From the NCBI RefSeq assembly GCF_003326795.1, contig NZ_JPWI01000001.1:868001-932000 (forward strand): 64,000 bases of DNA. The letters are read 5' to 3'. A program made the translations under genes and the position numbers. Within the stretch, counting starts at the first letter, position 1. Every line of letters begins with the position of its first letter. This stretch comes from Thalassospira profundimaris (GTDB lineage: Bacteria; Pseudomonadota; Alphaproteobacteria; Rhodospirillales; Thalassospiraceae). The notes below the pieces were generated by a model that had not been told where the DNA came from, ran no database searches, and saw nothing but the letters and a program-made list of their open reading frames with translations. This document shows positions 9,502-18,400 of the stretch, in pieces.

Positions 9502-10716
9502 ATGACCGATTTTACCAAACTGATCGAAGAACAATTCTGTGCGTTCGATCCGGATTATCTCGCGCAGCAAGAAGCCTTTGCGACAAAGCTTGCGCCGTTG
9601 CAGGACAAGCTGATCGAAATTCAGCAGACTGGTAACAGCATGGCGGCATCTGATCAGCAGATGATCGAATGCAAATGGTATCTGATGTACACCGCCGACT
9701 GGGAAACGCTTTCAAACAAGATAGATGCCTTTGCGCAATCCCTTGAAAATCCGGATCAGGATTGGGCAGAGCAACAGGTCGCAAGTGATGGTTCCTGGGG
9801 CCCCTGTTACGATCAGTGGTTCCTTAAGGTCGATGCGATGATTGATGCGGTCAATACACTGGCAGATGCCGGACAGGCCCCCGAATATCCTTTGACATTT
9901 TTGGCACCCATTGGAACGCCGTCCAAGATGGTGGCGTGGCTTGAAGGTCAGAAGACGTCAAAGATCTATGCCGATGGTCTGGACCGGCGTGATGCGCTTG
10001 GCGCTGTTACTGCCGCCTTGTCGCAGATGTGTTTCAAAAGCGAAATTCGTGACTATTTTCAAAGCAATGTGAAGGGCTTTGATCTGACACAGGAATATAT
10101 CGATACCTATAAAAAGTGGCTCGATGACTGGCAGGACAGAGAAAGCGGATATTGGGGGGGATGGTTTGACACCCTTGATCAGGGTGTCCTGAAAAGCAGC
10201 GACCTTAGCCTGACCTTCCATAATATTTCCTATCAGCACGGCAAGGTGGATTTGTGGACAGAGATTTTCCAGACCACCCTTGCGATCCGCGATGATGCCT
10301 ATCCTTTTGGCTGGAAACACAATGGCGATTTCAACAATCACAACAATTACGATGTGACCAAAATTTTCGATCTGGGCTGGTCGAGTGTTGATGCCGATAC
10401 TCAAAAAGCCGCCTCTGCCGATATCGGTCTGGTTCTGGACTGGTGCCTTACGAAATCCATGACACCCGATGGCGGTTTCATTGATGATCCGACCTTCTAT
10501 AACTCGGTCGGGGCTGCCTATTATTATGGTGTCTCCTTCCTCGATCAGGCGGGATATTTTGGCACCACGGCGCCGTTCTGGATAGACAAACCGTTTCCGG
10601 GCGGCCCGGCTCTTTGCTGTAAAATCCAGAAAAACATCAAGGCCGAAGGGCTTGATGATGACGAAGCAAAGGCCGCCATGGAAAAACTGGTCGATGCGTG
10701 CGGGAATTGCACCTGA
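9502..10716 (+). CDS. Protein of unknown function, 404 aa, Trp/Asp-rich, predicted cytoplasmic
   Basis: I do not recognise this family. No signal peptide or membrane span is visible. The protein is acidic and rich in Trp, Tyr and Asp, with repeated helical segments ending in W-x-D/G motifs (LDDWQDRESGYWGGWFDTL; FGWKHNGDFNNHNNYD; GLVLDWCLTKSMTPDGGF). This spacing recalls alpha/alpha-toroid enzymes such as glycoside-processing or prenyltransferase-like folds, but I see no catalytic signature. The C-terminus carries a Cys cluster (CC near residue 374, CGNC at the end). The start is ATG 9502, with GGGGAGG 12 nt upstream; an in-frame ATG at 9460 would add 14 basic residues. It is followed by the DksA-like gene 103 bp downstream. 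Confidence 0.75.
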   Translation: MTDFTKLIEEQFCAFDPDYLAQQEAFATKLAPLQDKLIEIQQTGNSMAASDQQMIECKWYLMYTADWETLSNKIDAFAQSLENPDQDWAEQQVASDGSWGPCYDQWFLKVDAMIDAVNTLADAGQAPEYPLTFLAPIGTPSKMVAWLEGQKTSKIYADGLDRRDALGAVTAALSQMCFKSEIRDYFQSNVKGFDLTQEYIDTYKKWLDDWQDRESGYWGGWFDTLDQGVLKSSDLSLTFHNISYQHGKVDLWTEIFQTTLAIRDDAYPFGWKHNGDFNNHNNYDVTKIFDLGWSSVDADTQKAASADIGLVLDWCLTKSMTPDGGFIDDPTFYNSVGAAYYYGVSFLDQAGYFGTTAPFWIDKPFPGGPALCCKIQKNIKAEGLDDDEAKAAMEKLVDACGNCT

Positions 10717-10819
10717 GGCTGGCTGGATAACGGGGCAATTCTGCATATGGGAATGGCGAAACGGCCCCGGCGATCCCCATATATCAAAAGAAGAACAACA
10801 ACAGTTCACGAGGTTTCGC

Positions 10820-11179
10820 ATGACGGACCGTAAAGATATTGATCTGGCTGCGTTGCGTGTGCGTCTTGAAGAAAGGCGCGCAGATATTCTGGCGCATTCA
10901 ACCCATTCCGAAGATTACCGAAAGCCGGTTGAACTTGATCAACAGGCGGTCGGGCGGTTGTCGCGAATGGATGCGCTTCAAAACCAGCAAATGCATCTGG
11001 AACAGGAACGTCGCCGGGCTGCGGAACTGGACCGGATTGAAAAGACTCTTAAGCGGATGGATGATGACAAATATGGTCATTGTCATAATTGCGGCGAAGA
11101 TATCGAGAAGAAACGCCTGGAATTTGATCCGACCACGCCGCTTTGCGTCGGTTGTGCCGACCGTGTCAGTCATGTCTGA
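10820..11179 (+). CDS. DksA/TraR-family zinc-finger protein
   Basis: 119 residues. An N-terminal coiled-coil hairpin (about residues 8-80, with a run of Glu, Arg and Gln) is followed by a four-cysteine zinc finger of the form C-x2-C-x17-C-x2-C (CHNCGEDIEKKRLEF ... LCVGC). Family members bind in the RNA polymerase secondary channel and modulate transcription, classically with ppGpp. It is shorter than E. coli DksA (151 aa) and nearer the short alphaproteobacterial DksA-like proteins, so I withhold the dksA symbol. ATG 10820 has ACGAGG 7 nt upstream; an open frame extending to 10652 has no reason to be used. Confidence 0.88.
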   Translation: MTDRKDIDLAALRVRLEERRADILAHSTHSEDYRKPVELDQQAVGRLSRMDALQNQQMHLEQERRRAAELDRIEKTLKRMDDDKYGHCHNCGEDIEKKRLEFDPTTPLCVGCADRVSHV

Positions 11180-11240
11180 TATCACGCGACATGGCTGAGT
11201 TTGCGATGACCGTCATTTTGTTTGAAAACGGGGATGCTGT

Positions 11241-11972
11241 TTGACGGTTTGCTGTCAAAAGAGCCTTTATTGGCCAGGCTGCTGGCTTTGGGGGCTGATT
11301 GTATGTTTGACCATATGGGCAAGCATGTCATCGGCAAGGGCGCAAGGATCTTGTGCGCCTGTCCGCGCACCACAGGCGACACTTGAGTTTAACCACAAGG
11401 ACCCGATGCTCGACCGGCACCGGTCGGTGCGATGGCTAAACAGTCGTGCCGGGGGTGGTTCGAAATATGTTGTCGCGGGGCTGACCGAATATGAAATGCA
11501 GGCATCTTTTGATATGCGCATTGAACCGCGTGAGGTCGGGTTGGGGCGCTATTGTCTTGATCCGGTGCGGGTCAACCCGAAGGTCAATGTCGTCAAGCAT
11601 CTGGTTTATATCGCATCGGAACTTGAACGCGGATCATGCGAATATAATGCCGTCTACGCCCACGAGGGCGAGCATGTAAAAGTCAATCGCGGCATGGAGG
11701 CTGACATCCGTGCTGCGCTTGATGATCTGGTGAATGATGTTGTCGGCAAGGTGGGCGCGATGTTCCCGATGCCTGCCGAAAACGTACAATCGGCGATCAG
11801 GCGGCTTTTGTCGGAATATGGTCGGGATTTCAAACGCCGGTTACGCGACATTGACCGCCGTCGTCGCGAAGAGCAACGCCGGATCGATACCCCGGAAGAA
11901 TATCAAAGACTTTCATTGTCCTGTGGCCCGAATTCGGCATTTCAGACGGTATTGCAGCAGGCTGTTCGGTGA
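11241..11972 (+). CDS. Secreted protein with HExxH (HEGEH) motif, putative metallopeptidase
   Basis: 243 residues. The N-terminus is a signal peptide (hydrophobic LYWPGCWLWGLIVCLTI, then SSARA-QG). The mature part has AHEGEHVKVN around residue 139, which fits the zinc-binding HExxH consensus of metallopeptidases. Downstream is a highly basic, charged helix (about 195-225, with runs of RDIDRRRREEQRR). This resembles predicted secreted zinc-dependent proteases of unknown role (COG5661/DUF922-like), but I am not sure of the family. The start is TTG 11241 with GGGGA about 5-10 nt upstream. It converges on the Crp/Fnr gene, whose stop is 12 bp away. Confidence 0.7.
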   Translation: MTVCCQKSLYWPGCWLWGLIVCLTIWASMSSARAQGSCAPVRAPQATLEFNHKDPMLDRHRSVRWLNSRAGGGSKYVVAGLTEYEMQASFDMRIEPREVGLGRYCLDPVRVNPKVNVVKHLVYIASELERGSCEYNAVYAHEGEHVKVNRGMEADIRAALDDLVNDVVGKVGAMFPMPAENVQSAIRRLLSEYGRDFKRRLRDIDRRRREEQRRIDTPEEYQRLSLSCGPNSAFQTVLQQAVR

Positions 11973-11984
11973 TCTGATGGATGA

Positions 11985-12713
11985 TCAAACCTGATTTGCA
12001 GAGCCGTCTTCATCCATTCCTGCAACATCTCTTAGCCCGTCCACATCAAGATGGAAGATGTTGCGCGCCTGGAAGTCGAGCAGCTCAATGCGCCGGAAAT
12101 CAGCAATGATCCGGCTGGCTGTTTCGGTGGTGATACCAAGCATCGCGCCGATATCTTCGCGTCCGGGCAATTGGCAGTTACCGGTTTCCGAATCATTTAA
12201 AAACAGGCAAAGGCGCGCAACACGTTCGCGCGCCGTACCGGTCGACATCTGGGTGAGCCAGTTGTCTGAATCCATGACAGCCTGATGCCAGCGGTTAAGG
12301 ACCTGTTTATGCAGTCTCGGGCTTTCACTATCGAGTTTTTCAATAACAGCGATCGGAATACGACAAAGACGGCTGTCCTGAATGGCTTCGGCATGATGAG
12401 TGAAGCATTCACTGACAATGGCCTCAAGGCCGATGGTGCCCCCCGGACGGACAAGTCGCACCACCCTTTGATTTCCGTCGGGCAGATAATGGACCAGTTT
12501 GATCAACCCGCTACGCAGTGTGTAGATCGACTGTGCCAGATCCCCTGCGTTGTATAGGATGTCACGTTTGGCAAGGGCGATATCTTCAACAGGCATGTGG
12601 ACGAGCTTGAAATCCTCGTCTGTCAGATTGTTGAACAGGGCAAATTTGCGCACACCGCAGTCGCGACAACGGGCAAGGTCGGGTCGGAAAACATGGTTTG
12701 CTGTATGGTTCAC
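11985..12713 (-). CDS. Crp/Fnr-family transcriptional regulator with incomplete Fnr cysteine set
   Basis: 242 residues from the GTG at 12713, which has AAAAGGG 8 nt upstream; an in-frame TTG at 12776 is less likely. It has an N-terminal cyclic-nucleotide-binding-like beta roll (about residues 30-140), a dimerisation helix and a C-terminal winged helix (LPGREDIGAMLGITTETASR is the recognition region). The N-terminus reads C16-RD-C19-GVRKF-A25. E. coli Fnr has Cys at all three of these positions plus C122, and the Cys in SRLCRIP aligns with C122. The third N-terminal ligand is thus Ala, so a normal 4Cys 4Fe-4S cluster is doubtful. It lies 150 bp downstream of the two-component pair and may be co-transcribed. 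Confidence 0.9.
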   Translation of the reverse strand: MNHTANHVFRPDLARCRDCGVRKFALFNNLTDEDFKLVHMPVEDIALAKRDILYNAGDLAQSIYTLRSGLIKLVHYLPDGNQRVVRLVRPGGTIGLEAIVSECFTHHAEAIQDSRLCRIPIAVIEKLDSESPRLHKQVLNRWHQAVMDSDNWLTQMSTGTARERVARLCLFLNDSETGNCQLPGREDIGAMLGITTETASRIIADFRRIELLDFQARNIFHLDVDGLRDVAGMDEDGSANQV

Positions 12714-12863
12714 AAACACCACCCTTTTAAACGGGGTCTGTACCCGGACTGGTTGATGATTGAAAAATATAATCAATCAAAACCAGTCTTAAATGTACCG
12801 TATCTCGTTGTGAAATCAATCTAAAGTCGACCAGCGTCCAATTGTGCCTGTAAAGTCAAGGAC

Positions 12864-13535
12864 TCAGGGATTGGTATCGAGCGTCACCAGACCTTTTTCG
12901 ATGGCATAGCGCACAAGACCGGCAGAGCTGTCGATATCAAGCTTGCGCTTGATGTTCCTGCGATGTGTTTCGACAGTGCGGACACTGATATCAAGTTCGC
13001 GCGCAACATGCTTGTTGCTCGCTCCCTTGGCAAGAAGGCGCAGAACCGTTCGTTCGCGTGTTGTCAGCGGCACACCGTCATTGCTGCTTCCTTCGCCCGC
13101 ACTGATGCCGTCAAAGGTCGAGCTATAGGCTTCGCCGCCATTGGCGATGGTTTCAATCGCCCGGACCATGTCATTTGACGATACGTCTTTCAGGATAAAG
13201 CCCTTAGCACCTGCCTGCTGGGCCGTACGCAGATATTCGGGGTTTTCGTGCATCGAAAGAATGACGACCTTGGCATCGGGCAGGGTTTCACGGAATTTCT
13301 CGGCCGCTTCGAGGCCGTTCATTACCGGCATGGAAATATCCATAAGCACGATATCAGGACGAAGTTCGGCCGCGAGTGACAAGGCTTCAACACCGTTGCT
13401 GGCTTCGCCAATGATATTGATATGGTCAAAACATTCCAGTCGCGAACGAATTCCGTCCATCACAAGGGCATGATCATCACATAGCAGAATGCGTAATGGG
13501 CGATCCGGGGAATAGATTTGATTGGCACTGTTCAT
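12864..13535 (-). CDS. NarL/FixJ-type response regulator
   Basis: 223 residues. Receiver domain (about 14-130) with acidic pocket D20/D21, phosphorylation site D66 (DIVLMDISMP) and the conserved Lys in FILKD. LuxR-type helix-turn-helix at about 155-215 (LTTRERTVLRLLAKGASNK; DISVRTVETHRRNIKRKL). It lies 46 bp downstream of the histidine kinase on the same strand and is clearly its partner. Start ATG 13535; an open frame continues to 13772 but overlaps the kinase gene and adds no domain. It probably controls transcription in response to a small organic ligand sensed by the kinase. Confidence 0.92.
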   Translation of the reverse strand: MNSANQIYSPDRPLRILLCDDHALVMDGIRSRLECFDHINIIGEASNGVEALSLAAELRPDIVLMDISMPVMNGLEAAEKFRETLPDAKVVILSMHENPEYLRTAQQAGAKGFILKDVSSNDMVRAIETIANGGEAYSSTFDGISAGEGSSNDGVPLTTRERTVLRLLAKGASNKHVARELDISVRTVETHRRNIKRKLDIDSSAGLVRYAIEKGLVTLDTNP

Positions 13536-13581
13536 TGATCGAAACTTGGTCCTGTCGCGTAACGGTGATTGCAAGGCCAGA

Positions 13582-14985
13582 TTAACCGGTGATTGATCTC
13601 TCGGGTAGACCATTCTGGCTGGATGCCGGAATAAATGCAGTGATTTTGGTTCCGTCATCGGGTTCTGAGCGTACCGAAAGCCCGCCGCCATGGAATTCCA
13701 TGCGTTCGCGCATGTTGCGCAAGCCGATCCCGGCGCGCGGATCACGGTTACGGATATAGCGATTGGTTTCAAAGCCGACGCCGTTATCGGTAATGCGCAT
13801 CACCACGCTGGGGCCTTCGCGTTTGATCGATATTTTGATCACGGTTGCGTCGGCATGACGTTCGATATTGGTCAGGGTTTCCTGCAATACACGGTAAAGG
13901 GTGGTCTTCTTGGCGATATCAAGCTGGTTGTCGATATTGTCGATTTTCACTTCCATCAGGATACCGGACCGATCCTGAAGCTCTGCACACATGCTTTCGA
14001 TGGCCGGTTTCAGACCAAGATCGTCAAGAACCGCCGGACGCAGGTCGCGCGAAATTCGCCGGACTTCGTGAATGGCGTCCTGCAATCGTTTGGCGGCTTT
14101 TTCCATCGGTTCGACCGCGTTTTCACGTGCTTGCCCAATGCGTGCGATGGCGGTTTCGACTGAATATTTGACCGATACCAGTATCTGGCTGATGCCGTCA
14201 TGCAGTTCACGCGAGACCCGAAGGCGTTCCTGTTCCTGAACATCAACCACGCGATGGGTCAGTTCCTTGAGCTTGGCATCAGCAAGTTTGCGTTCCGAAA
14301 GGGTCACAACTGTGCCTGATATGCCAACCAGAAGGACGGCAAGGATTGTCACGCCGATGATCGAAATCGTGGTTTCACGAATATGGGTGGAAACTTCGGT
14401 CTCGATTTCGGTGACCTGTTCGGCAATGTCGTCGATATAGATGCCTGTGCCGATCATCCAGTCCCATTTGTCGAGCATCAGGGAATAGGTGATCTTTTCG
14501 GTGGGTTCGCCAGTCGATGGTTTTTCCCAGACATGGCGCATGAAATCGCCGCCCTTTTCGGCGTTGAATATCAAACCCTGAATGACGCTGTTGCCGTTAA
14601 TGTCGCGCAAATTCCAATAGGTCCGGCCAACCCGCCAGGGTTGGGGCGGTTCGACAAGTGCCGTTCCATCACGGTCATAAATAAAGAAATAGCCATCCTT
14701 GCCATAGGACAGGTCTTCGATGATGGCCTTGACCCGTTCCTTGGAAACCGCATCAAGCGGGCTTGCCACCGAATAGATGTGGTCAATCGATGCCATCGCC
14801 AGTTCGAGATAACTTTTGAGCTCTTCCTTGCGGGCTTCAAGGATATTGCGTTCAAAGGTTCTGATTTCTGCTTCTGCCAGTCTTTCGGCCTGCGCAAAGA
14901 CCAGCCATGAGATGGCGGATGCAGCAAGCACCAGCGGCAAAATGGAAAGCAGCAGGAACTTTAGTCGAAGATTCAGCTTCGGCAT
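13582..14985 (-). CDS. Cache-domain sensor histidine kinase (HisKA_3, NarX/UhpB type)
   Basis: 467 residues. TM1 (about 8-30), a periplasmic single-Cache domain (about 35-200; GKDGYFFIYDRDGTALVEP and DWMIGTGIYIDDI are typical sCache_2 signatures), TM2 (about 205-228), a HisKA_3 dimerisation domain with H262 in RELHDGISQ, and a HATPase domain with NGVGF and GIGLRNMRER. Cache domains of this type bind small carboxylates or similar metabolites, so the ligand is probably extracellular. First gene of the kinase-regulator pair. The region upstream (14986-15144) is shared with the rightward pyc promoter. Confidence 0.92.
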   Translation of the reverse strand: MPKLNLRLKFLLLSILPLVLAASAISWLVFAQAERLAEAEIRTFERNILEARKEELKSYLELAMASIDHIYSVASPLDAVSKERVKAIIEDLSYGKDGYFFIYDRDGTALVEPPQPWRVGRTYWNLRDINGNSVIQGLIFNAEKGGDFMRHVWEKPSTGEPTEKITYSLMLDKWDWMIGTGIYIDDIAEQVTEIETEVSTHIRETTISIIGVTILAVLLVGISGTVVTLSERKLADAKLKELTHRVVDVQEQERLRVSRELHDGISQILVSVKYSVETAIARIGQARENAVEPMEKAAKRLQDAIHEVRRISRDLRPAVLDDLGLKPAIESMCAELQDRSGILMEVKIDNIDNQLDIAKKTTLYRVLQETLTNIERHADATVIKISIKREGPSVVMRITDNGVGFETNRYIRNRDPRAGIGLRNMRERMEFHGGGLSVRSEPDDGTKITAFIPASSQNGLPERSITG

Positions 14986-15144
14986 GGGCGTAACCGTTTC
15001 AGGGTTGGGGTCTTTTTCGTGGGGCGGACAATAGCATATCTGTCACAAAAGTCCCCGAAAGATCACGGTTTTTCAGGCCGCATGGGTGTTGTGGCAGTGT
15101 TTTTCGTTCCACATGGTGAAAAGCGACTGGTCTTGTTTTTGTTC

Positions 15145-15161
15145 AATTGGTATTACCAATT
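15145..15161. promoter_or_regulatory. GntR/FadR-subfamily operator upstream of pyc-glcDEF
   Basis: AATTGGTATTACCAATT is a perfect inverted repeat, 8-bp arms around a single T. It matches the known operator form of FadR-subfamily GntR regulators (PdhR, LldR, GlcC: ATTGGTnnnACCAAT). It lies about 270 bp before the pyc start, in a 427-bp non-coding region (14986-15412). Because glcDEF follows pyc, a GlcC, LldR or PdhR homologue encoded elsewhere is the likely ligand-sensing regulator. Confidence 0.75.
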
Positions 15162-15192
15162 TCAGAGATCATGCTTTGACAGGGAGAGGGCA

Positions 15193-15405
15193 ATGCGCAT
15201 ATACCAGAACCGACGCCTGCCCACCGGGCGCCAAAAGCTCTGGATGCATTGCACAAGATCTCAACGTGCAGGCATCTTGTTCCGCCACAAAAGGTATGGC
15301 GTTGCAGGCATCCCGCACCGCAGCGCATTCCGGGACCATATCGTGGCGTTTCACTTGGTTTTGGCAGGCGCGCACAGGCACGTTCCTGCCAGGAAAATGT
15401 GGTAG
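15193..15405 (+). CDS. Possible leader ORF (70 codons) upstream of pyc
   Basis: Starts with ATG preceded by a strong AGGGAGAGGG ribosome site 2-4 nt away, and ends with TAG overlapping the AGGAG site used by pyc. The product would be very basic (many Arg, His, Lys) with no recognised domain. Position, strong ribosome site and stop overlapping the pyc ribosome site suggest translational coupling or a leader role, but base composition alone can keep such a frame open. It may equally be untranslated leader. Near its end an inverted repeat TGGCAGG/CCTGCCA (15362-15368 with 15385-15391) could form a hairpin. Confidence 0.3.
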   Translation: MRIYQNRRLPTGRQKLWMHCTRSQRAGILFRHKRYGVAGIPHRSAFRDHIVAFHLVLAGAHRHVPARKMW

Positions 15406-15418
15406 GAGCCCGGTGTCA

Positions 15419-18400
15419 ATGACGCGTTCTGCACCTAAGCGTATCCGTAAACTTCTGGTCGCCAACCGTGGCGAGATAGCGATTCGTGTTTTGCGAGCTG
15501 CCAACGAGCTTGGCATTCGCACCGTTGCGATCTTCTCGGACGAAGACCGTTTTGCCCTTCACCGTTTCAAGGCTGATGAAAGCTATGCGGTGGGCAAGGG
15601 TAACAAACCCATTCGCGCCTATCTCGATATCGAAGACATTCTTCGGGTTGCACGTGACGCCGATGTGGATGCGATCCATCCCGGATACGGCTTCCTTTCG
15701 GAAAACCCGGAATTCGCCGATGCCTGTGCCGAGGCCGGGATTCAGTTTATCGGCCCTGATTCCGATGTGATGCGTCTCCTTGGTAACAAGGTTTCTGCGC
15801 GTAATCTGGCCGAAAGTGCGGGTGTTCCGGTCATGCCGGCATCAAGCGCCTTGCCCGAAGACATGAAGGAAGTAACCCGGATTGCCGAAAAAATCGGCTA
15901 TCCGCTGATGCTTAAGGCAAGCTGGGGCGGTGGTGGTCGTGGCATGCGCGTCATCGAAAATGGCAAGGATCTTTCCAATCAGGTCCTTGCCGCGCGGCGC
16001 GAAGCCGAAGCCGCCTTTGGCAATGGCGAGGTCTATTTTGAAAAGCTGATCCGTCGCGCCCGCCATGTTGAAGTTCAGCTTCTGGGCGATACGCATGGAA
16101 CCCTTGTTCATCTGTATGAACGTGATTGCTCGGTTCAGCGCCGTAACCAGAAGGTTGTTGAACGCGCACCCGCGCCATACCTCAATGATGAACAGCGTCA
16201 GGAAATCTGTGATGCCGCTATCCGGTTGGGGACGGCTGCCAATTACGTGAATGCCGGGACCGTCGAATTCCTGATGGATGTTGATACATCCAAATTCTAT
16301 TTCATCGAGGTCAATCCGCGTATTCAGGTCGAACATACTGTGACCGAATGCGTAACCGGTTTTGATCTGGTCAAGGCGCAGATCCTGATTGCGCAGGGCG
16401 GACGCATTGGTTTCCCGTCGGAAACCGGCATTCCCTGGCAGGACAAGATCAAGCTGCGTGACCATGCGCTTCAGTGTCGTATCACCACCGAAAACCCGGA
16501 AAACAACTTTGTTCCCGATTACGGGATCATCAAGGTTTATCGCGGGGCCAACGGTTTTGGTATTCGTCTTGATGGCGGTACGGCTTATTCCGGTGCTGTG
16601 ATCACACCGTTCTATGACAGCATGCTCGAAAAGGTCACCGCCTGGGGCAGCACCCCGCGTGAGGCCGTGGATCGCATGGACCGTGCCCTTCGTGAATTCC
16701 GTATTCGCGGTGTGGCAACCAACCTGGCCTTCCTTGAAAACCTGATCAATCACCCGAAATTCCGTGCGGGTGAATATACCACGCGCTTCATTGACGAAAC
16801 GCCCGACCTGTTCAAGTTCGTGCGCCGTCGTGACCGTGCGACCCGACTTCTGCGTTTCATCGGTGAAGTTGCTGTGAACGGCAACCCGGAAGTTGAAGGC
16901 CGCATTGTTCCGACCAATCTGCATGATCCGGTGATGCCGAAATCCATCGATCTTGGCGAAATCCGGCCCGGTACCAAGCAAAAGCTTGATCAGCTGGGGG
17001 CAGAGGGGTTCTCGCGCTGGATGAAGGATCAGGAACGTGTCCTGATTACCGATACCACGATGCGTGATGCGCATCAGTCACTGCTTGCTACGCGTATGCG
17101 TACTTACGACATGCTCGAAATTGCGCCCTATTATGCGCATGGCCTGCCGGAACTGTTTTCGCTGGAATGCTGGGGCGGGGCGACGTTTGATGTTGCCATG
17201 CGCTTCCTGAAGGAAGACCCGTGGGATCGCTTGGTCAAGCTGCGTGAACGGGTTCCCAACATCCTGACCCAGATGTTGCTGCGCGCATCAAACGCGGTTG
17301 GCTATACGAACTATCCCGACAATGCGGTTGATTATTTCGTCAAGCAGGCGGCTGAACATGGCATGGATGTCTTCCGTGTCTTTGACAGCTTGAACTGGGT
17401 CGAGAACATGAAAGTCGCCATGGAATCGGTTCTGAAAACCGACAAGCTGTGCGAAGCGACCATCTGTTATACGGGCGATATCTATGACAAGAACCGCCCG
17501 AAATATAATCTTGATTACTATGTGAATATGGCGCGCGAGCTTGAAAAATCAGGTGCGCATATTCTGGGTCTTAAGGATATGGCAGGGGTCTTGCGTCCGG
17601 CGGCGGCGACCGAACTGATCAAGGCACTTAAGGACACGGTCAATATCCCGATCCATTTCCACACCCATGACACCAGTGGTATTTCGGCTGCAACCGTGAT
17701 TGCCGCGATTGATGCAGGCGTTGATGCGGTGGATGCGGCGATGGATTCCATGTCGGGTCTGACATCACAGCCCAGCCTTGGTTCGATTGCCAATAACTAT
17801 ATCGGTCAGCCACGCGATCCGGGCCTCAAGACCGAGGCGCTCAAGGAAGTTTCCACCTATTGGGAACAGGTTCGTCGTTACTATGCCGGCTTTGAAAGCG
17901 ATATCCGCAGCGGTACTTCGGACGTCTATGTCCATGAAATGCCCGGTGGCCAATATACCAACCTGCGTCAGCAGGCCCGTGCATTGGGGATCGAGGATCG
18001 CTGGCCCGAAGTGTCGAAGGCCTATGCCGCAGTCAACAAGATGTTCGGCGATGTCGTCAAGGTCACGCCAAGCTCCAAGGTTGTTGGCGATATGGCGCTG
18101 ATGATGGTGACGTCCGGTTTGTCCGAGGAAGACGTTCTTGATCCTAAAAAGGACATTGCCTTCCCCGATAGCGTGATTTCCTTCTTCCGCGGTGAAATTG
18201 GTCAGCCGGTTGGTGGTTTCCCGCCTGCCCTGCAGCGCAAGGTTCTTAAAGGTGCCGAGGCCCTTACGGATCGCCCGGGCAAGTCATTGCCGCCGATCGA
18301 CTTCGAAGCGACCCGCAAGGAAGTCGAAAAGAAAACACACCGCAATATCAGCGATGCCGAGGTTGCATCCTATGTGATGTATCCCAAGGTGTTCCTTGAC

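Noticed and set aside
12753..12780. Fnr box upstream of the Crp/Fnr gene
   Set aside because: The repeat (TTGATGATTG ... AATCAATCAA) is imperfect and its TTGAT and ATCAA halves are 14-18 bp apart, not 4.
15842..17074. 410-codon open frame opposite pyc
   Set aside because: Antisense shadow of the biotin carboxylase domain; no recognisable protein and no promoter context.
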